Shown: positions 32,500 through 42,303, counted from the stretch's first letter. The stretch is DNA of 64,000 nt from Jejudonia soesokkakensis (GCF_042664795.1 NZ_JBHTBN010000002.1:1-64000); one strand, 5' to 3'. A program made the numbers and translations. Notes: generated from the letters alone by a model not told the origin.

Positions 32500-34278
32500 A
32501 TGAGAGTAGTACTTTTTCTATTTTTTGGAATTTTTTATACTTTTTGTAATAGTGCTGCACAAGAAAAACAATTAGTGCCGATTGATTATAATGTAGTTAC
32601 AAATATTCCTAAGGATGATTTAATAAATGCTGTTTCCTCGGTGCTATATAATTTGCGTGGTATTGAAAATAAGACTTGGTGTGATGGTGAAAAATGCAAA
32701 GTGAATAAAATCTACAATAAAATTTCAATTCTTAATAATAAATCTGAACCGATACTGTATGCAAAAGGATCCTTACGTGTCGCATCAGGAGAGATAGCTT
32801 ATACCTTTGATGGAAATACCGCGATATATTATAAAGATACTAATCAACTGTTTGGTAATGTAACCTATACTGATAAAGGCTTTATAAATTTTAAAGACCA
32901 TGCCGTTACCTTGTTTCATAAAAATGGAAATATATTATTAGAAACTATTCCAGAAGGAACTAATCAGGCATATGAAAGAGGATATGATGAAGATGGACAA
33001 TTAATTTATAGCATTCTTAGAGATTATTCTGAAAACGAGCTTGAATATAAGCCGGCTTATTATGATGTTGTAAATCACGGTACGATTCTTTTTAAAGAGA
33101 GGCGACCAAAAATTCTTGCATCTTCAAAAAAGCTTCATTTTATTAATCATAAAGAAAATGGTGTGTATATGGGCAATAGGTATTTTGGAACCTATACAAC
33201 GGCATCTGCAATTGATATTACAGGATTTTTGCTTACTACTATCGAAAGCTTAGGCAATGGTAGTGTTGTATTTGTAAGCAATAATGAAGAGAATGGTAGT
33301 GGTTACTTTACAATATATTTTAATGGCCAATTAGACGAACGTTACAAAACACTAGAAACATCTTTAGATATTACAACTTTTGTTGAGAATCTTATTGAGA
33401 CCACAGCTGTAACAGACACTTATAAGGACTGGAGAGGTTATACTTATAGCATGCCCGTTTATAAAATTAAAACTAATAATCTTGAAGCACACGTAGGGTA
33501 TGGGATAGATTATTTCACAAAACAAATTCAAAAAAATATTAATGAATATCAACTTAAAATTGGTTTCTATAAAAACGGAAAACTAAATGGATTAGGGTAT
33601 AAGGTAAAGCTTACACAAGCGGTAGATGGAATTTGGTCGTATCAAGATGTAGCTTATGAATACGGTTTTTTTGAAGAGGATGTTCTCATTCAAGGTGAAA
33701 CATACAAGAAAGAAGGCAAAATGAACGAGAAGAACTGGACAGCAAGAGACAGTCGATTTAAGTATACATCCAGAGATTCAATAAAGGGAACCTATAGCAA
33801 AAAAGGGATTGCACTCTCAGAATTAAATTTAAAGAAGGATACTCTTGTTTATATGCCGTCTGTAAATGGAATTTTAAAATTGGACTCTATCGATATTACA
33901 AACAAAAAACTTTTCGTTAGAGAATTCTATAATAGAAATACGTTAGACAAGACTGCCTTAGGTTTAGTTGAATTATCGTTAAATGAACAACTTTTCCTAA
34001 TGGAAACTGAAGATTCTGGAGTAATTGTCGGATTCTGCTATGCTTGTAATGGGGCAGGCACTCTTAAAAACGAGTTTGTAAAAACCTTTGCAAAGCCTGG
34101 GTTAAGAGGTAATGTTAGAAATGGCTTGGTTGGGTATTTTGATCCAAGTACGAACTCATACTATTACCTAGAAAAGAAAAAAGTTATAGAATATATTGAG
34201 TGTAAGGTCTGTAAAGGAGAAAGAATTTCAAAAGCAACTGTAGCAAAACACTACATGCTATATCCTATAGTGAATTAA
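32500..34278 (+). CDS. Large exported protein of unknown function with C-terminal Cys knuckles
   Basis: A 592-aa protein with a signal peptide (LFFGIFYTFCNSAAQ). The bulk is rich in beta-strand patterns with Gly-Asn-Gly turns (FYKNGKLNGLGYKVK; LFHKNGNILLET), loosely like MORN-type repeats. Near the end two CxxC knuckles occur, C513/C516 in CYACNGAGTL and C568/C571 in CKVCKGE, with the CxxCxGxG form seen in DnaJ-type zinc fingers. I do not recognise the family. It stands alone between unrelated genes. Confidence 0.65.
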   Translation: MRVVLFLFFGIFYTFCNSAAQEKQLVPIDYNVVTNIPKDDLINAVSSVLYNLRGIENKTWCDGEKCKVNKIYNKISILNNKSEPILYAKGSLRVASGEIAYTFDGNTAIYYKDTNQLFGNVTYTDKGFINFKDHAVTLFHKNGNILLETIPEGTNQAYERGYDEDGQLIYSILRDYSENELEYKPAYYDVVNHGTILFKERRPKILASSKKLHFINHKENGVYMGNRYFGTYTTASAIDITGFLLTTIESLGNGSVVFVSNNEENGSGYFTIYFNGQLDERYKTLETSLDITTFVENLIETTAVTDTYKDWRGYTYSMPVYKIKTNNLEAHVGYGIDYFTKQIQKNINEYQLKIGFYKNGKLNGLGYKVKLTQAVDGIWSYQDVAYEYGFFEEDVLIQGETYKKEGKMNEKNWTARDSRFKYTSRDSIKGTYSKKGIALSELNLKKDTLVYMPSVNGILKLDSIDITNKKLFVREFYNRNTLDKTALGLVELSLNEQLFLMETEDSGVIVGFCYACNGAGTLKNEFVKTFAKPGLRGNVRNGLVGYFDPSTNSYYYLEKKKVIEYIECKVCKGERISKATVAKHYMLYPIVN

Positions 34279-34451
34279 TATAAGGTGACCTTTTTTCTAT
34301 ATAAAGTTGCGATAAATTACAAAGACTTTTTTACTAATACTCATAAGCTAATGTAACCTCATTTTGTTTATAATTTCTGAAAATTTCAAGGGTTTTTGTA
34401 TCTGAATTTCTGTATTTTTCGATTTCAGAAATTTCCTCAGAAATAAAAATC

Positions 34452-36770
34452 TTGCAGAACTATTTAGAACAATTAAACGACGCCCAAAGAGCGCCAGTCT
34501 TACAAAAAGACGGAGCAATGATTGTCATTGCTGGTGCAGGATCTGGAAAGACCAGAGTACTTACCTATCGTATTGCTTACTTGATGGAGCAAGGAGTCGA
34601 CCCCTTTAATATTTTAGCATTGACCTTTACCAATAAAGCGGCTCGTGAGATGAAAAAACGGATCTCACAGATTGTGGGTGCGAGTGAAGGGAAAAATCTA
34701 TGGATGGGTACCTTTCATAGTATTTTCGCGAAGATCCTTCGATTTGAAGCTGATAAGCTAGGGTATCCCAATAACTTTACCATTTACGACACCCAAGATT
34801 CACAAAGTGTCATTCGTGCTGTGATTAAAGAAATGATGCTCGACAAGGATGTGTATAAATACAAACAGGTATATTCACGAATTTCTTCGTACAAAAACAG
34901 CCTGATTACGGTGAAAGCGTATTTTTCTAATCCGGAACTAATGGAGGCCGATGCGATGGCCAAAATGCCACGTTTGGGAGATATTTATAAGTCTTATGTC
35001 GATAAATGCTTTAAGGCAGGCGCCATGGATTTTGATGATCTTTTGTTAAAGACAAACGAACTCCTTACCCGTTTTCCTGAAGTGCTGGCAAAGTATCAAA
35101 ATCGCTTTAGGTATATTCTAGTGGACGAGTATCAGGATACAAATCACAGTCAGTACCTTATTGTTCGGGCGCTTTCAGACAGGTTTCAAAACATTTGTGT
35201 GGTAGGGGATGATGCCCAGAGTATTTATGCTTTCCGTGGAGCGAATATTAATAATATTCTCAACTTTCAGAAAGACTATGACGATGTCAATGTATATCGT
35301 TTGGAACAGAATTACCGTTCCTCAAAGAATATTGTAAATGCTGCTAATAGCATCATCGAAAAAAACAAAACACGTCTGGACAAAGTAGTCTGGACCGCAA
35401 ATGAGGAAGGAACCAAGATCAAAGTAAATCGTACGATGACCGATGGTGACGAAGGTCGTTTTGTGGCGAGTAGTATTTTTGAAACTGCCATGAACAATCA
35501 GGTGGGGTATGGAGATTTTGCTATTCTTTACAGGACCAACGCACAATCCCGTGCGATGGAGGATGCATTGCGAAAACGTGACATTCCGTATCGAATTTAT
35601 GGCGGACTAAGTTTTTACCAGCGTAAAGAGATCAAAGATGTGATTGCATATTTACGTCTTATTTTAAATCCAAAAGATGAAGAAGCACTTAAGCGTGTAA
35701 TTAATTATCCTGCCCGTGGCATTGGACAAACCACAATGGAGCGTTTAACAGTCGCTGCCAATCATTATAACCGCTCTATTTTTGAAGTGATTAATGCCCT
35801 CGGAAAGATCGATCTTAAAATCAACGCTGGAACAGCAACGAAGCTTCAGAACTTTACCTTGATGATCGAAAGTTTTCAAGTGCTCAATCAGACCTATAAT
35901 GCGTTTGAAATTGCAGAGCATGTGACTAAGAAAACTGGTTTGGTTCAGGAATTAAAAAAAGACGGAACTCCAGAAGGGATCGCGCGTATTGAAAATATTG
36001 AAGAGTTGTTAAACGGAATGCGCGATTTTGTAGAAGAGCAGAAGGAAATGGCAGATGCTACGGGTTCTCTGGCCGAATTTCTGGAAGATGTAGCATTGGC
36101 AACCGATATGGACAATGATAAAGGAGATGAGGATCGTGTTGCTTTAATGACTGTGCATTTAGCGAAAGGACTAGAGTTTCCCTATGTCTATATTGTAGGA
36201 ATGGAAGAAGAATTATTCCCTAGTGGAATGAGTATGAACACGCGTAGCGAACTGGAAGAAGAACGTAGATTATTTTATGTAGCGTTGACAAGGGCCGAAA
36301 AGCAAGCGTATCTCACGTATACGCAGTCTAGATATCGGTGGGGAAAACTAATAGACGCTGAGCCTAGTCGATTTATTGAAGAAATTGATTCTGAATACCT
36401 AGAATACTTGACGCCTATTACCGAACACCGGTTTAAGCCTTTATTGGACGCCGATATCTTTGATGATATTGATAAAAGTAAGCTACGTTTACGTAAGCCA
36501 AGTGCTGGAAATCCACCTAAGGGACCTACCGAAGAACAACTTCGGAAACTTCGCAGATTAAAACCTGTGACGAGTGATACCAGCAAAAATGTTGATCTAT
36601 CTAGTACCAATTTAAACGTAGGAAGTAAAGTTGCACATGTACGCTTTGGTAAAGGTACCATTACCAAAATAGAAGGTGTAGGAGCAGATACGAAAGCTGA
36701 GATCAATTTTGAAAACGGTGGTCTTAAAAAGCTATTGTTACGATTCGCAAAGCTCGAGGTGCTAAACTAA
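34452..36770 (+). CDS. UvrD/PcrA-type DNA helicase
   Basis: A 772-aa SF1A 3'-5' helicase for repair and fork restart. Motifs in order: LNDAQRAPV (Q motif), AGAGSGKT with K33 (Walker A), FTNKAAREMKKRI, GTFHSIFAKILR, DEYQDTNHSQYLIVRAL, VGDDAQSIYAFRGA, LEQNYRSSKNIV, MTVHLAKGLEFPYV and VALTRAEKQAYLT. The C-terminus VAHVRFGKGTITKIEG is the PcrA-type Tudor-like domain. No ATG lies in frame upstream, so TTG 34452 (giving MQNYLEQLNDAQ) is the likely start. Confidence 0.94.
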   Translation: MQNYLEQLNDAQRAPVLQKDGAMIVIAGAGSGKTRVLTYRIAYLMEQGVDPFNILALTFTNKAAREMKKRISQIVGASEGKNLWMGTFHSIFAKILRFEADKLGYPNNFTIYDTQDSQSVIRAVIKEMMLDKDVYKYKQVYSRISSYKNSLITVKAYFSNPELMEADAMAKMPRLGDIYKSYVDKCFKAGAMDFDDLLLKTNELLTRFPEVLAKYQNRFRYILVDEYQDTNHSQYLIVRALSDRFQNICVVGDDAQSIYAFRGANINNILNFQKDYDDVNVYRLEQNYRSSKNIVNAANSIIEKNKTRLDKVVWTANEEGTKIKVNRTMTDGDEGRFVASSIFETAMNNQVGYGDFAILYRTNAQSRAMEDALRKRDIPYRIYGGLSFYQRKEIKDVIAYLRLILNPKDEEALKRVINYPARGIGQTTMERLTVAANHYNRSIFEVINALGKIDLKINAGTATKLQNFTLMIESFQVLNQTYNAFEIAEHVTKKTGLVQELKKDGTPEGIARIENIEELLNGMRDFVEEQKEMADATGSLAEFLEDVALATDMDNDKGDEDRVALMTVHLAKGLEFPYVYIVGMEEELFPSGMSMNTRSELEEERRLFYVALTRAEKQAYLTYTQSRYRWGKLIDAEPSRFIEEIDSEYLEYLTPITEHRFKPLLDADIFDDIDKSKLRLRKPSAGNPPKGPTEEQLRKLRRLKPVTSDTSKNVDLSSTNLNVGSKVAHVRFGKGTITKIEGVGADTKAEINFENGGLKKLLLRFAKLEVLN

Positions 36771-36801
36771 AGAGATCATCTGTCTTTCGACTTCCACAAC
36801 T

Positions 36802-37683
36802 CTATTCAATTTCTAAATACGTATTAATAAAAACACTTGTTTTTTGCTGAAGATCCAATGCATCTGTAGGAGAAAAATCTCCATGACCTGCATTATAAAC
36901 GGTGTATGAATGTGTCACATCATTATTGGTAAGTGCCGTATCTAAACGGTCGCCATTAGTTAAAGGAACTAATTCATCTTGATTGCCATAAAACATTAAG
37001 GTTGGACTACTAGTTGCCGAAACTTGCTGCGCAGGACTTGTCGCTACAGCATAATTGGTGCCTGTTGGATAGGCACTTTCATCTACTAATAGATCCTGTA
37101 ATACTTGAAATTGCGAATTGTTAGCAAAAAACGGATCAGTAAAGTCGGTAGGACCTACGATATCGACTACCATTTTTACTTGGTCATCTGTGTCATAAAC
37201 ATAATCATATTGAAGTGACAAATGTGCGCCTGCACTTACTCCAATTAATCCAAATTCTCCTTTCACTGCATACTCATTGCTATTGGATGTGACATGATTG
37301 ATGACGCGATCTATATCAAGAAACTGATTGGGAAAGGCTGGAATTTGAAAAGTAGCTAAGACATAATTCATATTTATAATAGCATGATTTGGGTGATTTG
37401 TTTGTACCAATTCAATAAAGCTATTCATATCTGCTTTATCGCCTTCAATCCATCCGCCACCATGAACGAGTACAATCACTTTCGTTTTAGCTGAAGACCG
37501 ATTGGCAGGCAAATACAGGTCATAAACTTGTTGCGGATCACTACCGTAAGAAACATTCATTCTGGTTTCTGCTTCTAGTGCAACCGCCTCATCATCTGTG
37601 GACGCGTTATTTTCCGAAGAACAAGAAGAAAACAACAATAAGGTAATAAATGATAGTAAGGGTAACATCATCAAGTTTTTCAT
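36802..37683 (-). CDS. Lipoprotein alpha/beta hydrolase (esterase)
   Basis: A 293-aa protein with a lipoprotein signal (lipobox FSSC near residue 20). The hydrolase fold shows the HGGGW oxyanion block (VLVHGGGWIEGDK), nucleophile elbow GVSAGAH, an Asp in FYGNQDELVPL and a C-terminal His in YNAGHGDF. It resembles BD-FAE/carboxylesterase-like enzymes acting on esters outside the inner membrane. A single gene, convergent with pcrA. Confidence 0.87.
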   Translation of the reverse strand: MKNLMMLPLLSFITLLLFSSCSSENNASTDDEAVALEAETRMNVSYGSDPQQVYDLYLPANRSSAKTKVIVLVHGGGWIEGDKADMNSFIELVQTNHPNHAIINMNYVLATFQIPAFPNQFLDIDRVINHVTSNSNEYAVKGEFGLIGVSAGAHLSLQYDYVYDTDDQVKMVVDIVGPTDFTDPFFANNSQFQVLQDLLVDESAYPTGTNYAVATSPAQQVSATSSPTLMFYGNQDELVPLTNGDRLDTALTNNDVTHSYTVYNAGHGDFSPTDALDLQQKTSVFINTYLEIE

Positions 37684-37828
37684 AGCAAAGTCAGGTTTCA
37701 GTAATTTGTTATGATCTCAAAACGTGCGAAAGAGGGTTTTATGATGCTTGCTTAAAATTATTTGTTAGTATGTCGTTAAATTGCTTTTATAGTTTCTGAA
37801 GTTTACTAACTTTAAGAAAAAAAATAGT

Positions 37829-38041
37829 ATGATCAAAAAAGGAACGAAAGTTAGTTGGAAATGGGGTAATGGAACAGCCCAAGGCAAAGTAGAAGAAACC
37901 TATACGAAAGAGGTGACAAAAACCATCGATGGAAATGAAGTAACTCGAAAAGGAGAAGAAGGGAACAAGGCACTATTCATTAAGCAAGATGATGGTGACA
38001 AAGTTTTAAAGTTGGAGAGTGAGGTAAAACGTGTTGACTAA
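37829..38041 (+). CDS. DUF2945 (HVA1-type TUDOR) small protein
   Basis: The 70-aa protein (IKKGTKVSWKWGNGTAQGKV, EVTRKGEEGNKALFIKQDDG, VLKLESEVK) matches the DUF2945 family, a small SH3/Tudor-like barrel called hypervirulence-associated in fungi, with no known bacterial function. A TAACTTTA box precedes it. The YciO-like gene follows in 31 nt and may be cotranscribed. Confidence 0.85.
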   Translation: MIKKGTKVSWKWGNGTAQGKVEETYTKEVTKTIDGNEVTRKGEEGNKALFIKQDDGDKVLKLESEVKRVD

Positions 38042-38072
38042 AAAAAATAAAGTAATTTAAAGATAGTAAGAT

Positions 38073-38690
38073 ATGGCTGTATTGATAAAATTATATGAAG
38101 AGAACCCTAATCCGAAAGACGTTCAAATGGCAGTAAAAATTATACGCAATGGCGGATTAGTTATATATCCAAGTGATACGGTCTATGCGCTAGGTTGTGA
38201 TATCACTAACACCAAGGCGTTAGAGCGTGTAGCTCAAATAAAAGGTGTTAAGTTAGAGAAAGCCAATTTTAGTTTTGTTTGTGAAGACTTGAGTAATCTT
38301 TCAGATTATGTTAAGCAAATTGACTCTGCTACTTTTAAATTATTGAAACGAAACCTTCCAGGTCCTTATACATTTATATTGCCGGGTAATAACAACCTTC
38401 CTACTGTTTTTAAAAAGAAAAAAGAAGTTGGAATACGTGTGCCAGATAATGCAATTGCTCAGGCATTAGTACGAGAACTTGGAAATCCTATAGTTTCTAC
38501 TTCAATCAAAGATGAGGATGAGGTTATCGAGTATACTACAGATCCAGAACTTATTTATGAAAAATGGCATAAACTAGTTGATGTAATTATTGATGGTGGA
38601 TTTGGAGATAATGTTGCTTCTACTGTAATAGATCTAACCGGTAATGAGCCTGTATTAATACGAGAAGGAAAGGGAAGTATAGAGATTTAA
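38073..38690 (+). CDS. YciO-like Sua5/YrdC-family protein
   Basis: The 205-aa protein has the YrdC fold: GGLVIYPSDTVYALGCDI, LLKRNLPGPYTFILPG, VGIRVPDNAIAQALV, PIVSTSIKD and a terminal segment STVIDLTGNEPVLIREG. TsaC/YrdC enzymes make threonylcarbamoyl-AMP for t6A tRNA modification. The region after ALERVAQIKG (VKLEKANFSFVCEDLS) is like the YciO branch, which is not the usual t6A enzyme, so its exact role is uncertain. Confidence 0.85.
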   Translation: MAVLIKLYEENPNPKDVQMAVKIIRNGGLVIYPSDTVYALGCDITNTKALERVAQIKGVKLEKANFSFVCEDLSNLSDYVKQIDSATFKLLKRNLPGPYTFILPGNNNLPTVFKKKKEVGIRVPDNAIAQALVRELGNPIVSTSIKDEDEVIEYTTDPELIYEKWHKLVDVIIDGGFGDNVASTVIDLTGNEPVLIREGKGSIEI

Positions 38691-38783
38691 AAAAGCCTTA
38701 ACACACTGCGTTAAAATATGATTAAACCGTACCACTATCTTTTGAAGCCTTTCTGTTATTATGTATCTTCAAAATAAAAAATT

Positions 38784-39620
38784 ATGGGATATATTAAAAC
38801 AACTTCAAAAGAAAGAACAGATTACATTAACCTATATTATGAAGACTATGGAGAAGGACAACCAGTGATTTTAATTCATGGTTGGCCCTTGAGTTCTGCT
38901 ATGTTCGAGCAACAGCGTTGGGCGATTGTAGAAGCGGGTTTTCGTTGTATTTCTTATGATAGACGTGGGTTTGGAAAAAGTGATAAACCTTGGAATGGGT
39001 ATGATTATGATACTTTGGCAACTGACTTGAATGACATTATACAAGCGTTGAATTTGGATAATGTTATTTTGGTTGGATTTTCCATGGGTGGAGGAGAATT
39101 GGGACGTTATGTCGGGAAGTTTGGAACCAGTAAACTTTCAAAAATGGTTTTCTTAAGTTCGATTGCACCATTTATGTTAAAGACTGCTGATAACCCAAAT
39201 GGGGTGCCTGAAAAAGTCTTCGAGGGGTTTAAAGATGAACTAGAAAAAGATCGACTGGATTTTTTAAAAGGCTTCGGAAAGAATTTTGTTAATTATGACG
39301 ACAACAAAGACATTGTAAGTGAAGCCCTATTAGAGTATACTTGGAACATTGCAGCACATGCCTCACCCAAGGCAACTATTGATTGTGTGAATGCTTTTGG
39401 AAAGACAGATCTTAGAGACGATCTAAAAAAGATTGATATCCCAACATTATTCATACACGGAGATGCCGATGAAGTAGTACCTATTGAACCTACAGCAAAG
39501 CAAGGGCATAAATTAGTCGCAAATAGTGAATTAGAAATTATTAAAGGAGCTCCTCATGGATGCGTCTTTACACATAAAGAGGAAGTAAATAAGATATTGC
39601 TGACCTTTTTCAAGAAATAG
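38784..39620 (+). CDS. Alpha/beta hydrolase of the non-haem haloperoxidase type
   Basis: A 278-aa cytosolic protein with the HGWPLSSAMFEQQ oxyanion block, YDRRGFGKSDKP, nucleophile elbow GFSMGGGELGRYVG, the acid in FIHGDADEVVPIEPT and the His in KGAPHGCVFTH. This set is usual for cofactor-free haloperoxidases/esterases, which act in vivo as esterases or perhydrolases. A terminator follows. Confidence 0.88.
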   Translation: MGYIKTTSKERTDYINLYYEDYGEGQPVILIHGWPLSSAMFEQQRWAIVEAGFRCISYDRRGFGKSDKPWNGYDYDTLATDLNDIIQALNLDNVILVGFSMGGGELGRYVGKFGTSKLSKMVFLSSIAPFMLKTADNPNGVPEKVFEGFKDELEKDRLDFLKGFGKNFVNYDDNKDIVSEALLEYTWNIAAHASPKATIDCVNAFGKTDLRDDLKKIDIPTLFIHGDADEVVPIEPTAKQGHKLVANSELEIIKGAPHGCVFTHKEEVNKILLTFFKK

Positions 39621-39641
39621 GAAAAGAAAAATTTTAACTAG

Positions 39642-39672
39642 AAGCCACTTATTAATTTGAGTGGCTTTTTTT
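39642..39672 (+). terminator. Terminator overlapping the end of the convergent SnoaL-like gene
   Basis: AAGCCACT pairs with AGTGGCTT and is followed by a T run. On the other strand its loop holds the SnoaL-like gene's stop codon, and the right arm encodes its last residues (KKSHSN). Confidence 0.82.
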
Positions 39673-40143
39673 ATTCAATTTTTCTTCAAAATCTGACAAA
39701 CGCTTACGTACTTTACTTCTAATTTTCTTTTTGAAGAAAGCGGTCCAGCCAACAAGAAAGCCTTTTAGGCCAGTTGCTTGTTTTGACCACCTATATAAAT
39801 TAAATGTGTCAATATGATTGATAATTTTACCCTCTTTAAAAGTAAAGCGAGCATTAATACAATTATGAACCTTACGACCCTCTTTCCCAAATGTATAAAA
39901 CTCATCCCAACGAGCCGTACCCGTACTTTTATTATACTGAATGTTGCTCGCTTTCACAGTAAAGTTTTTTCCTTTTTGAGACTCACACACCATACGCCAC
40001 ATATTTTTTGCACGTTCTCCTTTTAAAATACCAAAAACAGGGTCTTCAAAAGTGATATCTGGATGGTACCATTCGACCATGCGTTCTGCATCAAGCTCTC
40101 CAAAAGCTTCATAGAACTGCTCAATGATATTCGATTCTTCCAT
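39652..40143 (-). CDS. SnoaL/NTF2-like domain protein
   Basis: A 163-aa protein of the NTF2-like cone fold: IIEQFYEAFGELDAERMVEWYHPDITFEDPVFG (given for the YHPDITFEDPVFG core), NMWRMVCES, ARWDEFYTFGKEGRKVHN and IINHIDTFNLYRWSKQA. Such domains bind small hydrophobic ligands or act as isomerases or cyclases; nothing decides which. The C-terminal tail is basic (KKKIRSKVRKRL). Confidence 0.85.
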   Translation of the reverse strand: MEESNIIEQFYEAFGELDAERMVEWYHPDITFEDPVFGILKGERAKNMWRMVCESQKGKNFTVKASNIQYNKSTGTARWDEFYTFGKEGRKVHNCINARFTFKEGKIINHIDTFNLYRWSKQATGLKGFLVGWTAFFKKKIRSKVRKRLSDFEEKLNKKSHSN

Positions 40144-40184
40144 ACTCCTAAGATACTTAAAAACTAGATACTTTCAGAAAACAA

Positions 40185-40215
40185 AAAACCCGTTTTCTAG
40201 TTGAAAACGGGTTTT
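40185..40215 (-). terminator. Terminator after the OmpA-family gene (bidirectional shape)
   Basis: A 13-bp perfect stem, AAAACCCGTTTTC/GAAAACGGGTTTT, followed on the minus strand by TTTTTTGTTTT. It lies 20 nt after the stop of the minus-strand OmpA gene. Confidence 0.88.
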
Positions 40216-40235
40216 CCTTTTAGATTATAGTTGGA

Positions 40236-41099
40236 TTATTGACCTCCGCCAGCTTCCAAAGTTTTCATTTCTTTTTCGATCATATCGTAAAACTGATCAA
40301 TCTTAGGAAGAACCAAAATTCTAGTTCTTCTGTTGGTAGCTCTGTTAGCAGCTGTATCATTAGATACAAGTGGTACTTTATCTGCGCGACCAGCAGCAAT
40401 AAGTCTATTTGAACTCACCCCAAGATCTTCAAGAATACGTACAATAGTAGTCGCACGTTTCACACTTAAATCCCAATTGTCTAATAGTACTCCGCTTCTG
40501 TAAGGTACATTGTCTGTATGTCCTTCTACCATCGCTTCAAAATTAGGTTTTCCGTTTATTACAGTAGCAACTTTTTGAAGAATTTCTCTCGCTCTTCCCG
40601 TTGGTTCATAGCTTCCACTTTTAAACAATACTTTATCTGATAATGAAATGTAAACCACTCCTTTTTCAACATCAATATTGATATCTGGATCGTTAATACC
40701 AACTTCTTTTTTAAGACTGGTAACTAAAGCAAGTGTTACGCTATCTTTTTTATTTAATGCATCTTGTAATCTTGTGATTTTAAGGTCTTTTTCTTTAAGA
40801 CTTTCTAATGACTTTTCTAGGTTTGTAGCACCTTTTGAAGTTAACATAGTAAGGTCTTTAGAACTCTGAATTAAATCTTCATTCGTTTTCTTCATATCTG
40901 CTAAGCGTGCCTGTAATTCAGAATTTCTAGCTGAAGCAGCCGCTTTTTCAGTTAAACAGTCGTTTAACTTTACTGTAGCAGTGTTGAGAAGGTCTTGTGT
41001 TTGTTTTTGTTTTGCTTCAAGTTCTGCATATTGTTTCTTAGAAACACATGAGGTTAAAAAGAAAGCTGCACAAAGTGAAAAGATCACTATTTTTTTCAT
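40236..41099 (-). CDS. OmpA-family peptidoglycan-associated lipoprotein
   Basis: A 287-aa lipoprotein (C18 in FFLTSC), with a coiled-coil region at about residues 22-115 (KQTQDLLNTATVKLND; LEKSLESLKEKDLKI) and an OmpA domain at about 145-270: SLSDKVLFKSGSYEPTG, MVEGHTDNVPYRSG, NWDLSVKRATTIV and RATNRRTRI with peptidoglycan-binding Asp/Arg. It should tie the outer membrane to the cell wall. Two -7 boxes in tandem lie upstream. Confidence 0.92.
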   Translation of the reverse strand: MKKIVIFSLCAAFFLTSCVSKKQYAELEAKQKQTQDLLNTATVKLNDCLTEKAAASARNSELQARLADMKKTNEDLIQSSKDLTMLTSKGATNLEKSLESLKEKDLKITRLQDALNKKDSVTLALVTSLKKEVGINDPDINIDVEKGVVYISLSDKVLFKSGSYEPTGRAREILQKVATVINGKPNFEAMVEGHTDNVPYRSGVLLDNWDLSVKRATTIVRILEDLGVSSNRLIAAGRADKVPLVSNDTAANRATNRRTRILVLPKIDQFYDMIEKEMKTLEAGGGQ

Positions 41100-41131
41100 T
41101 GTTGATTTAAATTTAAGTTGTTATTTGAGAT

Positions 41132-41148
41132 CAAATTTATCAAATCTA
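41132..41148 (-). promoter_or_regulatory. Two tandem -7 boxes for the OmpA-family gene
   Basis: On the minus strand TAGATTTG (41148-41141) is followed one base later by TAAATTTG (41139-41132); both fit TAnnTTTG. Starts 9 nt apart are possible. Confidence 0.45.
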
Positions 41149-41189
41149 ATGCCACAACAGATACGATTAACAATACTTTAAGTAAAATA

Positions 41190-42182
41190 TCAAAGTTGGT
41201 GATACTTCTTTTTTTTCTGAATAAAATAAGCCCAAATTATTGAATTTATTTCACTGTATTTGAGTTGAGTAGCTTCTTTTTTGCGTTTCCGAAGAAAGGA
41301 GGGCAACAACCGATAGAAACTAAGATGTGCTCTAAATATTGCCCAGGCGTGATTCGGTTTTCCTTCTAATAAAAACTGAAAAAATGCCACGCCATCAAGT
41401 ATCATACGAATTAAGATTTTATACCAGGCCTGTATACCTTGTACATTTTTGACTATTAATAATAATGTATTTCTAAAGTTGTAAAATGTCTTTCTTGGAT
41501 TAGCTGAAGTTAAGGTAGCTCCGCCTACATGGTACACCTTCGAAGTTCCAACATATTTAATTACACCTCCACTGGCCTGAAGCCTCCAGCAAAGGTCAAT
41601 CTCTTCTTGATGTGCAAAAAAATCTTCATCAAAACCTTCTACAGTTTTAAAAGCATCATTTCTTACAAACAAACAAGCGCCTGTGGCCCAAAAAATGGTT
41701 TTGATATCATCGTATTGACCTTCATCTTTTTCTAAGGTTGTAAAAATTCGACCTCTACAAAAGGGATACCCTAATGCATCCAGAAATCCGCCAGCAGCTC
41801 CTGCATATTCGAAATACTCTTTATTTTTGAAATCTAGAATTTTGGGTTGTGCTGCAACGAGTTGTGAGTCTTTTTCAAATTCTGAAAGTAGTGGAGACAA
41901 CCAGTTATGGGTTACTTCAATATCACTGTTTAAAAGCACTATAATATCTTCGGAAAGCTTTGCTAACGCATCATTGTATCCTTTTGCATAACCTCCGTTC
42001 GCTGTATTTTGGATGATGTTTACTGAAGGGTAATTTTGCTTCAGAAACAGTACAGAATCATCTGAGGAATTATTGTCTGCTACGTATAGTGTAGCTTCTT
42101 TAGAATAAGAAACCACAGAAGGTAAAAATTGCTCCAGCAATTTCCTACCGTTCCAGTTTAGTATAACGACTGCTACTTTCAC
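41190..42182 (-). CDS. GT2 glycosyltransferase (rhamnosyltransferase-like)
   Basis: A 330-aa GT-A enzyme: VAVVILNWNGRKLLEQFLP, ADNNSSDDS, ANGGYAKGYNDAL, LLNSDIEVTHNWL (DxD-type metal site) and FFAHQEEIDLCWRLQASGG. This set is usual for dTDP-rhamnosyl or similar sugar transferases of cell-surface polysaccharide. No other polysaccharide genes are adjacent. Confidence 0.88.
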   Translation of the reverse strand: MKVAVVILNWNGRKLLEQFLPSVVSYSKEATLYVADNNSSDDSVLFLKQNYPSVNIIQNTANGGYAKGYNDALAKLSEDIIVLLNSDIEVTHNWLSPLLSEFEKDSQLVAAQPKILDFKNKEYFEYAGAAGGFLDALGYPFCRGRIFTTLEKDEGQYDDIKTIFWATGACLFVRNDAFKTVEGFDEDFFAHQEEIDLCWRLQASGGVIKYVGTSKVYHVGGATLTSANPRKTFYNFRNTLLLIVKNVQGIQAWYKILIRMILDGVAFFQFLLEGKPNHAWAIFRAHLSFYRLLPSFLRKRKKEATQLKYSEINSIIWAYFIQKKKKYHQL

Positions 42183-42303
42183 TTTGTAAAGGAAGCATTA
42201 TTTTTTTAAAACATAAAGCAGAATTGAGAACAGTTATACTTTCAGAAGAAATACTACAAAAAGTAAACTGGGTTACGTACTTTTATTTTTTAAAGAGGTA
42301 TTT

